Source: a bacterium (lineage in GTDB: Bacteria; Sumerlaeota; Sumerlaeia; SLMS01). From it: a stretch of 40,238 nt of DNA. Under the pieces are notes generated by a model. That model was not told where the DNA came from, ran no database searches, and saw only the letters and a list, made by a program, of their open reading frames with translations. Location of the stretch: positions 1 to 40,238 of the forward strand of contig WGMQ01000068.1 in NCBI GenBank assembly GCA_016125005.1, read 5' to 3'. Positions 10,348-19,149 of the stretch are shown piece after piece; within the stretch, counting starts at the first letter, position 1, and the number at the start of each line of letters is the position of its first letter. The position numbers and the translations under genes were made by a program.

Positions 10348-11951
10348 GGCCCTTGAAGCTCGAAGGACGCTACGACTACATCATCGTCGGCGCAGGCACG
10401 GCCGGATGCGTTCTGGCGAACCGGCTGAGCGCGGAACCGGGAACGCGCGTGCTGGTGATCGAGGCCGGCGGGAGCGATAACTACCACTGGGTCCACGTCC
10501 CCGTGGGTTATCTCTACTGCATCGGCAATCCGCGCACCGACTGGATGATGAAGACCGACGCCGAGCCCGGCCTCAACGGGCGGGCGATCGCCTATCCGCG
10601 CGGCAGGATCCTGGGCGGCTGCACCTCGATCAACGGCATGATCTACATGCGCGGTCAGGCAAACGACTATGACCACTGGCGCCAGCTCGGCAATACCGGC
10701 TGGGGTTGGGACGACGTGCTGCCCTATTTCCTGAAATCGGAAGACCATCACGGCGGCGGGGGGCAGCTGCACGGTTCCGGCGGCGAATGGAAAGTGTCGC
10801 GGCAGCGCCTGAAGTGGGACGTGCTGCGCGCGGTCCAGGAAGGCGCACAGGAATTCGGCGTCATGCCGCGCGGCGATTTCAACGATGGCGACAATGAGGG
10901 ATCGGGTTTCTTCGAGGTCAACCAGCGTCGCGGCATTCGCTGGAACGCGTCAAAGGCCTTCCTGCGGCCTGCGCTCAAGCGGCCCAATCTCCGACTGGTC
11001 AAGCAGGCCCATGTCGAGGCGGTGATCCTGCGGGGCCGCAAGGCGATGGGCATCCGTTTCGTGCGCGACGGACGGCTGCACGAAGCGTTCGCCGACCGCG
11101 AAGTGCTGCTGGCGGCCGGCGCCGTCAATTCCCCGGGGCTGATGGAGCACTCCGGCATCGGACGGCCGGATGTGCTGCGCGGCCTGGGCATCGAGGTCGC
11201 GCATGAAAGCCCGGGCGTGGGCGAGAATCTGCAGGACCATCTTCAGATTCGCACCGCGTTCAAGGTGACCGGCGCCAAGACGCTCAACACCATGCTGGCC
11301 GGCCCGCTCGGGAAGGTGCGGGTCGCGCTGCAATATGCGCTGACGCGGAACGGCCCCCTTTCAATGGCGCCGAGCCAGTTCGGCATGTTCACCAGGTCCG
11401 ATCCCTCGAAGGCGACGCCCGACCTCGAATACCATGTGCAGCCCCTGTCGACGGACAAGCTCGGCGATCCGCTGCACCCCTTTCCGGCGATTACCGTTTC
11501 GGTGTGCAATCTGCGCCCGCAAAGCCTCGGCTCCGTCCATGTCCAGAGCCGCGACACCTACCGCCAGCCGGCGATCCGGCCGAACTATCTGTCCACTCAG
11601 GACGACCGCCGGGTCGCGGTGGAATCGGTGCGCCAGGCGCGCAGGATCATGACGGCGAAGGCCCTGCAGCGCTACCGGCCGCAGGAATTCCTGCCCGGCC
11701 CGCAATACCAGTCCGACGAGGAAGTTCTCGAACAGGTGGGGAATATCGCGACGACGATCTTCCATCCGGTGGGCACATGCAGGATGGGCGGCGACGACAA
11801 GGCGGTGGTCGGCGCCGACCTTCGGGTGCACGGCATAGACGGACTGCGGGTGATCGATGCCTCGATCATGCCGCGCATCGTGTCGGGCAACACGGCCTCG
11901 CCCGTCGTGATGATCGCCGAAAAGGCGGCCGACATGATCCGCGCCGGCTAG
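10344..11951 (+). CDS. GMC-family FAD oxidoreductase (choline dehydrogenase-like)
   Basis: A 535-residue glucose-methanol-choline oxidoreductase. It has the dinucleotide motif YIIVGAGTAGCVLANRL near the N-terminus, GMC signature 1 (GRILGGCTSINGMIYMRG, about residues 89-106), signature 2 (LLAAGAVNSPGLMEHSGIG) and the C-terminal active-site region FHPVGTCRMG followed by GLRVIDASIMPRIVSGNT. It oxidises a primary or secondary alcohol and hands electrons to the membrane chain. Its start overlaps the kinase stop (ATGA). It probably supplies the first or last oxidation in the polyol pathway and closes the operon. Confidence 0.92.
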   Translation: MRPLKLEGRYDYIIVGAGTAGCVLANRLSAEPGTRVLVIEAGGSDNYHWVHVPVGYLYCIGNPRTDWMMKTDAEPGLNGRAIAYPRGRILGGCTSINGMIYMRGQANDYDHWRQLGNTGWGWDDVLPYFLKSEDHHGGGGQLHGSGGEWKVSRQRLKWDVLRAVQEGAQEFGVMPRGDFNDGDNEGSGFFEVNQRRGIRWNASKAFLRPALKRPNLRLVKQAHVEAVILRGRKAMGIRFVRDGRLHEAFADREVLLAAGAVNSPGLMEHSGIGRPDVLRGLGIEVAHESPGVGENLQDHLQIRTAFKVTGAKTLNTMLAGPLGKVRVALQYALTRNGPLSMAPSQFGMFTRSDPSKATPDLEYHVQPLSTDKLGDPLHPFPAITVSVCNLRPQSLGSVHVQSRDTYRQPAIRPNYLSTQDDRRVAVESVRQARRIMTAKALQRYRPQEFLPGPQYQSDEEVLEQVGNIATTIFHPVGTCRMGGDDKAVVGADLRVHGIDGLRVIDASIMPRIVSGNTASPVVMIAEKAADMIRAG

Positions 11952-12003
11952 GGAACTGCCGCCCGGTGGATGGTTCCTGCTCCGGCGTTGACGGCAAGGG
12001 CGG

Positions 12004-12987
12004 TCAGCCGGCAACAACCTTCTGGTCGATTGCACCGAAGATCGACGCGCCATCGGCGTCGAACATCTCGATGCGAATGGTGTCGCCCGGTTTCATGAAC
12101 GCGATCTCGGTCGAACCCTTTTCGATGATGTCGATCATCCGCTTTTCGGCCAGGCAGGACGAGCCAACCGTGGCGTAGTCGTTGTTGGATACCGTGCCCG
12201 AGCCGATGATGGTGCCGGCCGCCAGATCACGGGTCATCGCCGCATGCGCGATCAATGCCGGGAAGTCGAAGGAAAGGTCCTTGCCGGCGTCAGGTGCGCC
12301 GAACCACTGGCCGTTAAAGGTGGAAACCAGCGGCAGGCACAGCTTGCCCCCGTCCCAGGCAGCGCCCAGTTCATCGGGTGTTGCGCAGACCGGAGAAAAT
12401 GCGCTGGCGGGCTTGGACTGGAAGAAGCCGAACCCCTTCTGCAGTTCGGTTCGCATGACCTCGCGCAGGGAAATGTCGTTGCACAACATGACCAGCTTGA
12501 TGTGGCTCCCGGCCTGCGCTGCGGTGGTGCCGCGCGGCACATCGTCCGTGATCACCGCGATTTCGGCCTCGAAGTCCAGTCCCCACTCCGTGTCGCGCAA
12601 CGCAATGTCGTCCGTCGGCGCCAGGAAGATGTCCGAACCGCCCTGGTAGAGCATCGGATTGGTTTCCGCGTCGGCTGGCAGTTCGGCGCCGCGGGCCTTG
12701 CGGACCAGACGCATATGGCTGAGATAGGCGCTTCCATCGGCCCATTGGAAGGCGCGGGGCAGCGGGGAGGCCAGTTTCGCCGGGTCGAATGGCGCCGATG
12801 CCGACCATTGTCCGCTCTCCAGTTGCGCAGCACGCTCGCGCAACGCCGGCTCGACGGCGGCCCAGGACTCCAGGGCTTCGCGCAGGCTCGGTGCAATGTC
12901 GGCGGCGTCCGCGCAGCGGGAAAGATCCCTCGAAACGATCGTCAGGCGGCCGTCGCGGCTATCGCTTTTCAGGCTTCCCAGCTTCAT
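12004..12987 (-). CDS. Fumarylacetoacetate hydrolase-family protein
   Basis: A 327-residue FAH-fold hydrolase. Members cleave C-C bonds of acylpyruvates or handle 2-keto-4-pentenoate-type products of aromatic ring cleavage. Metal-ligand candidates are E140 and E142 (WGLDFEAEIAVI) and D171 (LCNDISLREV); GSGTVSNND near 263-270 is also family-typical. The start at 12987 follows GAGGAAAAG; an upstream in-frame ATG at 13104 lacks such a site and would cross the divergent promoter. It is transcribed away from the extradiol dioxygenase gene, from a shared 116-bp intergenic region, which suggests that the two act in one meta-cleavage route. Confidence 0.9.
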   Translation of the reverse strand: MKLGSLKSDSRDGRLTIVSRDLSRCADAADIAPSLREALESWAAVEPALRERAAQLESGQWSASAPFDPAKLASPLPRAFQWADGSAYLSHMRLVRKARGAELPADAETNPMLYQGGSDIFLAPTDDIALRDTEWGLDFEAEIAVITDDVPRGTTAAQAGSHIKLVMLCNDISLREVMRTELQKGFGFFQSKPASAFSPVCATPDELGAAWDGGKLCLPLVSTFNGQWFGAPDAGKDLSFDFPALIAHAAMTRDLAAGTIIGSGTVSNNDYATVGSSCLAEKRMIDIIEKGSTEIAFMKPGDTIRIEMFDADGASIFGAIDQKVVAG

Positions 12988-13045
12988 CTGCTTTTCCTCA
13001 TCTGGTCGCGCCCTGTCGGGGCGAATTTTGTCGAAACGTTGTACA

Positions 13046-13068
13046 ATATTCCTAGTATGTGCGAATAT
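13046..13068. promoter_or_regulatory. Inverted repeat in the FAH/dioxygenase divergent promoter
   Basis: ATATTC (13046-13051) and GAATAT (13063-13068) are perfect inverted arms separated by 11 bp, in the middle of the 116-bp region between two divergent catabolic genes. The position suits a dimeric regulator controlling both. The central CACATAC (on the - strand) is faintly like the repeated motif found at 17055-17101, but the match is too weak to call it the same site. Confidence 0.35.
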
Positions 13069-13103
13069 GGAAATCAATGAGGTTTCGCGAAGGGGTGCCC
13101 GCA

Positions 13104-14108
13104 ATGCAGCTATTGTCGCTTGGATATGTCGGCGTCAGCACGTCGAACGCGGACGATTGGCGCAATTACGGCGTTGGCCTGCTCGGCCTGCAACTCGTCG
13201 ACAGATCGGCCGGCACTCTGGCATTCAGGATGGACGACAGAAGCCAGCGCATCCATGTCGAACAGGACGGCCGTGAAGGCTGCCGCTATTTCGGCTGGGA
13301 GGTCGCCGGCGCCGCCGCGCTCGATGAGGCCGGCGCGGAACTGGAAGCACACGGCATCGCCGTGGAACGCGGAGATGCGGCCCTGCTGGCGCAACGCCGA
13401 GTCTCCGATCTCATCGGCTTCCATGACCCGCTCGGCAACCGGGTGGAACTCTTCTGGGGAGCCGAAGTCGCCGATACCCCATTCAGTCCGGGCCGCTCCA
13501 TTTCGGGCTTTCGCACCGGGCCGATGGGGATGGGGCATATCGTGCTTACCGCCGAGCGCATCGACGCCGTCATTCCGTTTTATCGGGATATCCTGGGGTT
13601 TCGCCTGAGCGACTTCGCATTGAAGCCGTTCAAGGCATATTTCTTCCACGTCAATCCGCGCCATCACAGCCTCGCTTTCGTCGAGACCGGGCGAAAGGGC
13701 GTGCACCATCTCATGATGGAACTGATGAGTCTCGACGATGTCGGGCAGGGATACGACCTCGCGCAGGCGGACCCGGAGATCATCGGCGCGACGCTGGGCC
13801 GCCACACCAATGACTTCATGACGTCGTTCTACTCCTGGACGCCCTCGAAATTCATGGTCGAGTATGGCTGGGGCGGCCGTGAGATCGACCCGGCCACATG
13901 GCGGCCGGAGGAACTGGCTCACGGGCCGAGCCTGTGGGGTCACGACCGCACCTGGCTCGACGAGCACGGCCGCGCAATGGCGCGCGATCTTCGGCTCGGG
14001 GCGGCGCAAGCCGGCATGCGCGAGCCGGTGCAGGTTCTGGATGGGAACTACAATGTCATGTCGGGGCATTGCCCGTGGTGGGATGGCGTCAAGAAGGCAG
14101 CCGGCTGA
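13104..14108 (+). CDS. Type I extradiol ring-cleavage dioxygenase (VOC superfamily)
   Basis: A 334-residue Fe(II) dioxygenase of the 2,3-dihydroxybiphenyl 1,2-dioxygenase/catechol 2,3-dioxygenase class, made of two double-module VOC domains. The C-terminal domain carries the 2-His-1-Glu iron facial triad: H145 (MGHIVL), H202 (VHHLMME) and E253 (FMVEYGWGG); the segment LGRHTNDFMTSFYSWTPS is the classic extradiol fingerprint. It opens a catecholic ring next to a hydroxyl. The start at 13104 matches the family N-terminus (LLSLGYVGV); an upstream in-frame ATG at 13059 is less likely. It faces the FAH-family hydrolase across a divergent promoter. Confidence 0.94.
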   Translation: MQLLSLGYVGVSTSNADDWRNYGVGLLGLQLVDRSAGTLAFRMDDRSQRIHVEQDGREGCRYFGWEVAGAAALDEAGAELEAHGIAVERGDAALLAQRRVSDLIGFHDPLGNRVELFWGAEVADTPFSPGRSISGFRTGPMGMGHIVLTAERIDAVIPFYRDILGFRLSDFALKPFKAYFFHVNPRHHSLAFVETGRKGVHHLMMELMSLDDVGQGYDLAQADPEIIGATLGRHTNDFMTSFYSWTPSKFMVEYGWGGREIDPATWRPEELAHGPSLWGHDRTWLDEHGRAMARDLRLGAAQAGMREPVQVLDGNYNVMSGHCPWWDGVKKAAG

Positions 14109-14181
14109 ACAGGCATCGAGCCGTTTCCGGGATGGGGAAACCTGCGCTTCAAACGGGGAACTGCGCCATGCGTCCGGTGGC

Positions 14182-14694
14182 TCACGCGCTTTCGGTGGCG
14201 GGCAGATAGGCAAATGAAGACCGGAAATACAGAAGCGGCTGCTTCGTCCGGTCGTGGCGGAGCTGCGCGACCCTGCTGACATTGATGAAGTGATCGCCGC
14301 CGTCATATTCGCGATGCGTTCTGCAGGAAATGCTGAGAATGCCGCCGTCCAGGACCGGCTGCCCGAAGCAGTCCTCGCTCCACGAGGTGCCGCTCCACCT
14401 GTCGACGGCCTTCTGGCTGAACCGCAGCGCAAGGTGTTCCTGATCGGAAGACAATACATTGATGCAGAAGCGATCGAGCCTGCGCAGCACGCTGTAGCTT
14501 TCCGAGGTCTTGCCGGCAAAATACGAGACCAGCGGCGGATCGAGCGACAGGGAATGGAAGCTCTGGCAGGTCATGCCGACGAGTTCGCCCCCGGCGTTCT
14601 TTCCGCTGATCACGGTCAGCCCGGAGCAATAGCTGCCAAGGCACTCGCGCATCTCGGCTGCCGGAATGTCATATGGCGTGCACATCGCGTTCAA
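14182..14694 (-). CDS. Flavin reductase of the HpaC/HsaB type
   Basis: A 170-residue protein of the flavin reductase-like FMN-binding family. The characteristic start (CLGSYCSGLTVIS) and the block GMTCQSFHSLSLDPPLVSYFA are present. It would use NAD(P)H to make free reduced flavin for a two-component monooxygenase; the luciferase-like protein encoded at 15952-17025 on the same strand is the obvious partner. A second in-frame Met (residue 4, at 14685) is an alternative start. It may be transcribed after the serine hydrolase gene, 87 bp upstream on the same strand. Confidence 0.9.
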   Translation of the reverse strand: MNAMCTPYDIPAAEMRECLGSYCSGLTVISGKNAGGELVGMTCQSFHSLSLDPPLVSYFAGKTSESYSVLRRLDRFCINVLSSDQEHLALRFSQKAVDRWSGTSWSEDCFGQPVLDGGILSISCRTHREYDGGDHFINVSRVAQLRHDRTKQPLLYFRSSFAYLPATESA

Positions 14695-14781
14695 TGACAG
14701 TTCTTTCGAAAGATCGGCGCTGCCCGCTGCGACCGAAGGTTGGCTTGTCTCTGCGCGGATCGTCCCCTGCCGGGGTCCCGT

Positions 14782-15885
14782 TTACGAGCCCAGCGCCTGG
14801 GCGGCGATCGTGGACAATTCCCGGGCCCGGGGATGGAAACATCCTCCGGGCGGAAAGACGACTGTGTTGGTCAGATAGCTGAAAGACAGGCCCGTGGCCG
14901 GATCGGCCCACACGATCTGCCCGCCCTGGCCCTGATGGCCGAAGGCCGCAGGAGAGGTCAGGGCTCCGAAGAAGGTGCGTTCCGAATACCGCTCGTCCGG
15001 TTCTCCCGCCAGATGAAACGAGAGCGTTCGGGTCACCGGCCTGCCAAGCGGATCGCTCATCCGCACGCGCACATTGGAGCGGGCGTCCTCGAGCACTTCC
15101 TCGTTCCAAAGCCCCTTCGGATTGTGCAAATAGGCCTGGTAGAGCAGTGCAAGGCCGGACGGGGTGCCGACGGCGCCGGATCCGGGAACGCCGACCGAAA
15201 GTCCGTGCTCGGTGTCGTATTCCAGGACGGCGGACGGACGCTTCGAGGGATCGGGCACCCATCCGTGGACGCAGTTGATCGGCTTCAGCGTGCGTTTCTG
15301 ATCTTCTTCCGGCGCACCCAGGCTCAGCATGGCGATGTCGGCAAGGCCCAGCGGCTCCAGGACCTCCCGCTTCAGGAATTCGCGGTAATCCGTGCCGGAA
15401 ATGCGCTCGATGATTTCGGCAAGGACCCAGTTGCCGCTCCCGACATTGTATTCGTAGAAACTCCCCGGCTCGCCGTCGGGCTTCCACCTGGCGAATGCGG
15501 CGAGGCGTTTTTCCCTGTCCTCGTGGTCGGGGTTGCCGATCTGCTGGCTTGCCAGGGCGGCGGTGTGGGTCTGCAACATTTCGAGCGTGATCGCGTCCTT
15601 GCCGTTGCTTGCGAATTCGGGAACGAACTCGGCGGCCCGGTCGCCCGGCGCGATCTTTCCACCGCCATAAAGGACCCACATCGCGGCCTCCATGACGGTT
15701 TTTGTGGGGGACATGATCACGAAAGGCGTGTCGACCCCGGCGGCGCCGAACGCCTCGGCGAACACGATTTCACCCTGATAGCCGATCGCCAGCGAACAAC
15801 CTTCGACACCGCCATGCTGCAGGCCGGCATCGACGTCGCGTTGCGCCCTGTCCCTGAGGGCCCGGAGTTTTGACTGGTCTAGCAT
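14782..15885 (-). CDS. Serine hydrolase of the beta-lactamase/EstB esterase family
   Basis: A 367-residue class C beta-lactamase-fold hydrolase, most likely an esterase. The catalytic SxxK is S59-P-T-K62 (MSPTKTV), the Tyr motif is YNVGSGN (typical YxN) and the third motif appears as FGHQGQGGQIV. No signal peptide is visible, so the enzyme is probably cytoplasmic, in line with a catabolic esterase rather than a penicillinase. The start at 15885 follows CGGAGG with 7-base spacing. It lies between the flavin reductase and luciferase-like genes on the same strand and may cleave an ester or lactone formed by the monooxygenase. Confidence 0.88.
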   Translation of the reverse strand: MLDQSKLRALRDRAQRDVDAGLQHGGVEGCSLAIGYQGEIVFAEAFGAAGVDTPFVIMSPTKTVMEAAMWVLYGGGKIAPGDRAAEFVPEFASNGKDAITLEMLQTHTAALASQQIGNPDHEDREKRLAAFARWKPDGEPGSFYEYNVGSGNWVLAEIIERISGTDYREFLKREVLEPLGLADIAMLSLGAPEEDQKRTLKPINCVHGWVPDPSKRPSAVLEYDTEHGLSVGVPGSGAVGTPSGLALLYQAYLHNPKGLWNEEVLEDARSNVRVRMSDPLGRPVTRTLSFHLAGEPDERYSERTFFGALTSPAAFGHQGQGGQIVWADPATGLSFSYLTNTVVFPPGGCFHPRARELSTIAAQALGS

Positions 15886-15951
15886 CTCGCGCCTCCGGGG
15901 TTCTTGCCGCAATCGGGCGTGGCGTTTGCTGTGGCGGTCATCCGCATCGCC

Positions 15952-17025
15952 TCACCTGGCGGCGGCAAGCGGTGTTTCCGCCTTTCGGCCCTCGACTGCC
16001 GGGATGATCCGCGAACCGAAAATCTCTATCGACCGCCGCACGAAGGCCGGATCCCTTCCGCTGAAGGTCAGGTTGACCACATCGATGCCCCGGTCGCGAA
16101 TGGCGCCGACCTGCTTGATGCACTGGTCGAGCGTTCCGGCGATGAGCTGGTGGTTTTCGAGCAGGTCTTCGATGGAGGCCTTCGAGAATGCCTCGTAGTT
16201 CGGGCGATGCGTGCTGTAGGTTTCGTCATTGTCGCCGGGTCGGTCGGTGATCGACCGCGAGAAATGGTCCTTGCGCTTCTCGAACTGATGCGCGATCTGC
16301 TCATGCGCTTCGTCGAAGCTGTCGCCGATCGCGACATCGGCGGTGATCGAGAATTTCCCTTCTCCCTTTCGGTCCGGATTGTGGCGATCCCACTGGCGCT
16401 TGTACTCGGCCATGTGCGAATCGGAGACCTTTCGGGTGAGCAGCGCCGTGGCGCAGTACATTCCGAGCCGCGCGGCCTTCTCCATGGAGGAATCGCTCGC
16501 GGCGCTGAGCCAGAACGGCGGATAGGGCTTCTGGGTCGCCTCCGGAATGGCGAAGGCCTGGCTGCCCTTCCACCATGGGGTGTCGTAGTCGACCCTCTCT
16601 CCGCCCAGCAGGCGGCGAATGATGTCGAAGCCGGCGTCGAACATGTCGACGGTTGCGCTTCTGTCTGTGCCGAACGCGGCCTGCTCGGTGCGGACCTGGC
16701 CCCGCCCGAAGCCCACGACGAGGCGTCCGCCCGTGAGCGCGTCGAGCATCCGGATTTCCTGGGCCAGGCGATAGGGATGATGGAACGGAATGAGATTGAC
16801 GAGGTTGCCGAGCTTCAGCCTCTTCGTGCGCTGGCTCAGCGCTGCGATCATCAGGTTGGGCGAGGGGAGCAGCGAAAAATCGGGATTGCCATGGTGCTCG
16901 GCGAAAAACCAGCCGTCGAAGTTCACCTGCTCGGCCATGGCGACCGTGTCGAGGTAGTCGGCATAGAGCCCGGCATGCGATTGATCCTTGTGCTCCGGCA
17001 GCAGCGTGAAGCCGTAATATTCCAT
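15952..17025 (-). CDS. Luciferase-like (LLM class) flavin-dependent monooxygenase
   Basis: A 357-residue bacterial-luciferase-family oxygenase. Family features are the N-terminal strand YYGFTLLPEH, FDGWFFAEHHG, LGNLVNLIPFHHPYRLAQEIRMLD and GGRLVVGFGRGQ. Such enzymes use reduced FMN supplied by a separate reductase, here probably the flavin reductase at 14182-14694, to hydroxylate or oxygenolytically open substrates including N-heterocycles. The ATG at 17025 follows GGGAGGGA. The paired 19-bp motif begins 30 bp upstream of the ATG, so expression is probably controlled by the divergently encoded IclR regulator. Confidence 0.92.
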   Translation of the reverse strand: MEYYGFTLLPEHKDQSHAGLYADYLDTVAMAEQVNFDGWFFAEHHGNPDFSLLPSPNLMIAALSQRTKRLKLGNLVNLIPFHHPYRLAQEIRMLDALTGGRLVVGFGRGQVRTEQAAFGTDRSATVDMFDAGFDIIRRLLGGERVDYDTPWWKGSQAFAIPEATQKPYPPFWLSAASDSSMEKAARLGMYCATALLTRKVSDSHMAEYKRQWDRHNPDRKGEGKFSITADVAIGDSFDEAHEQIAHQFEKRKDHFSRSITDRPGDNDETYSTHRPNYEAFSKASIEDLLENHQLIAGTLDQCIKQVGAIRDRGIDVVNLTFSGRDPAFVRRSIEIFGSRIIPAVEGRKAETPLAAAR

Positions 17026-17054
17026 GAAAATCCCTCCCGAACGACGCAGCCGTC

Positions 17055-17101
17055 GAATTGCAGCATATGTGAAGCAGTTGGCAAATTACTGCATATATGA
17101 A
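17055..17101 (-). promoter_or_regulatory. Operator pair 1 (19-bp motif, two copies)
   Basis: On the - strand two copies of TTCAYATRYGNAGTARTTG-like sequence read toward the luciferase-like gene: 17101-17083 (TTCATATATGCAGTAATTT) and 17073-17055 (TTCACATATGCTGCAATTC), with a 28-bp period. TTGCCA lies between the copies and could be a -35 box, with the second copy covering the -10. The region also faces the IclR gene, so autoregulation is possible. Matching pairs occur at 18073-18114 and 23125-23169. Confidence 0.65.
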
Positions 17102-17202
17102 TTATGTGCAATATCGCTCCGGATTTTGCGTCGCGGCTCGAGCGGGGCCGTGCGGCTCGGGCTGCTTGCCGCCTCTTGCGCCTTGATATAATCCGTCGGC
17201 GC

Positions 17203-18003
17203 ATGGCTACGCAGTCTCGCATGCTCAAGGTCATGATTCTGTTCAGCGAAGCGGAATCGGCCCTATCCGCCGAACAGATCGCGGAGCGGCTGGGCGCGAC
17301 CCTGAGCACGACCTATCGCGACCTGCAGAAGCTCCGCCAGTACGGGTTCATCGAACAGATTCTCGATGACCGGTTCGTCCTCGGCGGGCGCATCAGCATC
17401 CTCGACCGAATAGCCCGCACGACCAGCCCGTTGCTGAATGCCGCAGGCGACGAGATGGAACGTCTCTCTGCCGCGACCGGCCTGACGGTCACGCTCACCC
17501 GGATTTACGGCAACGCCATTCTCGGCCTCGGTCATGTCGACGGCGACAGCATGCTCAGCATCGGTTACGAGCGCGGTCAGCTCGTGCCCTTGTTTCGCGG
17601 CTGTACGGGAAAGGTGATCCTCGCGGCGCTGCCCTGGCGCAGCCTCAGGAAGATCTTCGACGGCAGCAAGGACGATATCCGGGCGGCCGGGCTCGGCGAG
17701 AACTGGCAGCAGTTCCGCACCAATGTGCGAGGTTTCGGCAGCCGGCCGGTTCTGTGGACGGAGGGCGAGGTCATGCCTGACAACATCGCTGTCGCGACCG
17801 TGCTGCTCGGACCGTCGGGCATGCCGCTCGGCAGCATGACCATTATCCTGCGTCGCGCCATCGAGGGCATTCTCGACCGCACGGAAATCGAGCGCAAGCT
17901 GATTCGCTCGCGTCAGAGGATCGAGAGCGGTTTGGCGGTCAGCCCACCCGGCAAGACCGAACCGTTGCCCCAGGCACACCTTCCATCCGCGTCCCGGTCT
18001 TGA
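17203..18003 (+). CDS. IclR-family transcriptional regulator
   Basis: A 266-residue regulator with an N-terminal winged helix-turn-helix (about residues 5-60; LSAEQIAERLGATLSTTYRD) and an IclR effector-binding domain (about 75-250; LTVTLTRIYGNAILGLGHVDG, then GCTGKVILAALP). IclR proteins commonly sense aromatic or organic acid intermediates. I chose ATG 17203, just before the HTH domain; an in-frame ATG at 17104 would add 33 Arg-rich residues and cross operator pair 1. TATAAT at 17187-17192 lies only 11 bp before this ATG, so the message may be almost leaderless or may start at ATG 17221. It is the best candidate to bind the three motif pairs. Confidence 0.87.
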   Translation: MATQSRMLKVMILFSEAESALSAEQIAERLGATLSTTYRDLQKLRQYGFIEQILDDRFVLGGRISILDRIARTTSPLLNAAGDEMERLSAATGLTVTLTRIYGNAILGLGHVDGDSMLSIGYERGQLVPLFRGCTGKVILAALPWRSLRKIFDGSKDDIRAAGLGENWQQFRTNVRGFGSRPVLWTEGEVMPDNIAVATVLLGPSGMPLGSMTIILRRAIEGILDRTEIERKLIRSRQRIESGLAVSPPGKTEPLPQAHLPSASRS

Positions 18004-18072
18004 ACTCCACGCATTGCGCGCGGCGTGTCAAGGCGCCGTCTGGCACGAGGTGCGGCGACCTATTGCTAGTGC

Positions 18073-18114
18073 TTCATATATGGAGTAGATGATAGTTCAT
18101 ATGTGTAGTAATTG
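18073..18114 (+). promoter_or_regulatory. Operator pair 2 (19-bp motif, two copies) in a convergent gap
   Basis: Two + strand copies, TTCATATATGGAGTAGATG (18073-18091) and TTCATATGTGTAGTAATTG (18096-18114), period 23 bp. They lie between the 3' ends of the IclR (+) and MarR (-) genes, where no promoter is expected. GGAGG at 18116-18120 and ATG at 18129 follow at once, so this is a complete control region for a + strand gene that is no longer there. Confidence 0.6.
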
Positions 18115-18128
18115 CGGAGGTTCGTTCG

Positions 18129-18226
18129 ATGTGCCGCATTCGCAGGGGCGGCCGTGGTTTCGAGCGCGGGGGCGTTGAATACCGCTTCGGCGGCGGCGGG
18201 TATCTGAGCCGGTCTGTGCTTGCCTG
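18129..18226 (+). pseudogene. Orphan translation start with no gene body
   Basis: A GGAGG ribosome-binding site (18116-18120) and ATG 18129 sit right behind operator pair 2, but the frame soon runs antisense into the MarR gene and encodes Arg/Gly-rich sequence without resemblance to any family I know. The simplest reading is the 5' end of a former catabolic gene whose body was lost when the MarR segment was joined here. A small regulated peptide or an antisense transcript to the MarR gene are alternatives. Confidence 0.35.
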
Positions 18227-18826
18227 TTACGAACTGGCCTGCAGCTTCCTGGAGGCGCGTGCCGGTTTCCGGACCTTCTTGTCTTCGCCGGATTTGCTCG
18301 TCGAAGCCGCCAGGCGCGCGCCCGTTGAAAGATCCCCGGCGCGGGAGATCATGTCTTCTATCGAGACCGTGAACTGCTGCAGGTCCTTGGTGTCCATGAA
18401 CGCCATCAGGTCGATGAGAAAACGCCGATGCGGTTCGACAACTTCCTGGGCGATCTTCAGGCCTTTCGGCGTGAGCTTGACCCTGGTGCTGCGCCCGTCA
18501 AGGGGATTGGATTCGCGCTTGACGAAACCGTCGCGCACGAGCCGGCCAACGACCGAATTCGCATTCGATGCGTTGCACATCAGATAGCGGCTCAACTCCA
18601 CCATGGTCATCGAACGCTTCTTCAGCAGTCCCCGCAACACGGCATATCGCGGTACCGAAAGCCCCCAGTTCGACAGATGGGTGTCGACAACCTTGTTAAC
18701 CACGAGCGATGCGTAATGGAACATCAGGTACGCCCGGATCGATGCATCGGGAACGGACCCGGCCTCCCTGAGCGCATAGTCGACCTGCTCTCCGGGCGCG
18801 GAGGGCTTTTTCGGGTTTTCATTCAT
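18227..18826 (-). CDS. MarR-family transcriptional regulator
   Basis: A regulator of about 199 residues with the MarR winged helix: LSVPRYAVLRGLLKKRSMTM, ELSRYLMCNASNANSVVGRL as the HTH and DGFVKRESNPLDGRSTRVKL as the wing with its conserved Asp-Arg. The lysine/arginine-rich C-terminal tail (GEDKKVRKPARASRK) is unusual for the family. The start is uncertain: ATG 18826 follows ACGGGGA, ATG 18844 follows GGAAAAG at short distance, and a TTG at 18895 is also in frame. It is divergent from the FAD hydroxylase gene, which it probably controls in response to a phenolic ligand. Confidence 0.85.
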   Translation of the reverse strand: MNENPKKPSAPGEQVDYALREAGSVPDASIRAYLMFHYASLVVNKVVDTHLSNWGLSVPRYAVLRGLLKKRSMTMVELSRYLMCNASNANSVVGRLVRDGFVKRESNPLDGRSTRVKLTPKGLKIAQEVVEPHRRFLIDLMAFMDTKDLQQFTVSIEDMISRAGDLSTGARLAASTSKSGEDKKVRKPARASRKLQASS

Positions 18827-19149
18827 GCCGGTCCCCGTGAGCATCTTTTCCATGTTCCCAATCTGCTCGGCCACCAATCGGTAACGTGTCTTCAATCAAG
18901 GCCCGACAGCCGCCCCTGGCATCAAGTGGCGTTCACCATTCAGCCATCTATTAGCACGCGCCCGTTTGCGTTCCACCCCGATTCGCCGGGTGGCGCGGCA
19001 CCCCGCATGCGCCCTTGCTCCACACGTCGCGCGAATGCCGGCTCGTCCACCGGGAAGTCCATCTTCCGGCCGGTATTCGCATTGCGGGCCGGGTAGTCGC
19101 AAGGCAGGCGCATTCCATTCCAAGTAATAGCACAGGAGGAGAAAGAAAC

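Noticed and set aside
14123..14141. GTTTCC/GGAAAC hairpin after the extradiol dioxygenase gene
   Set aside because: Only a 6-bp stem and no T-run, so not supported as a terminator.
14782..15885. Beta-lactamase resistance gene
   Set aside because: The SxxK fold is shared with esterases; no signal peptide, the GHQGQGG motif and the catabolic setting all favour an esterase.
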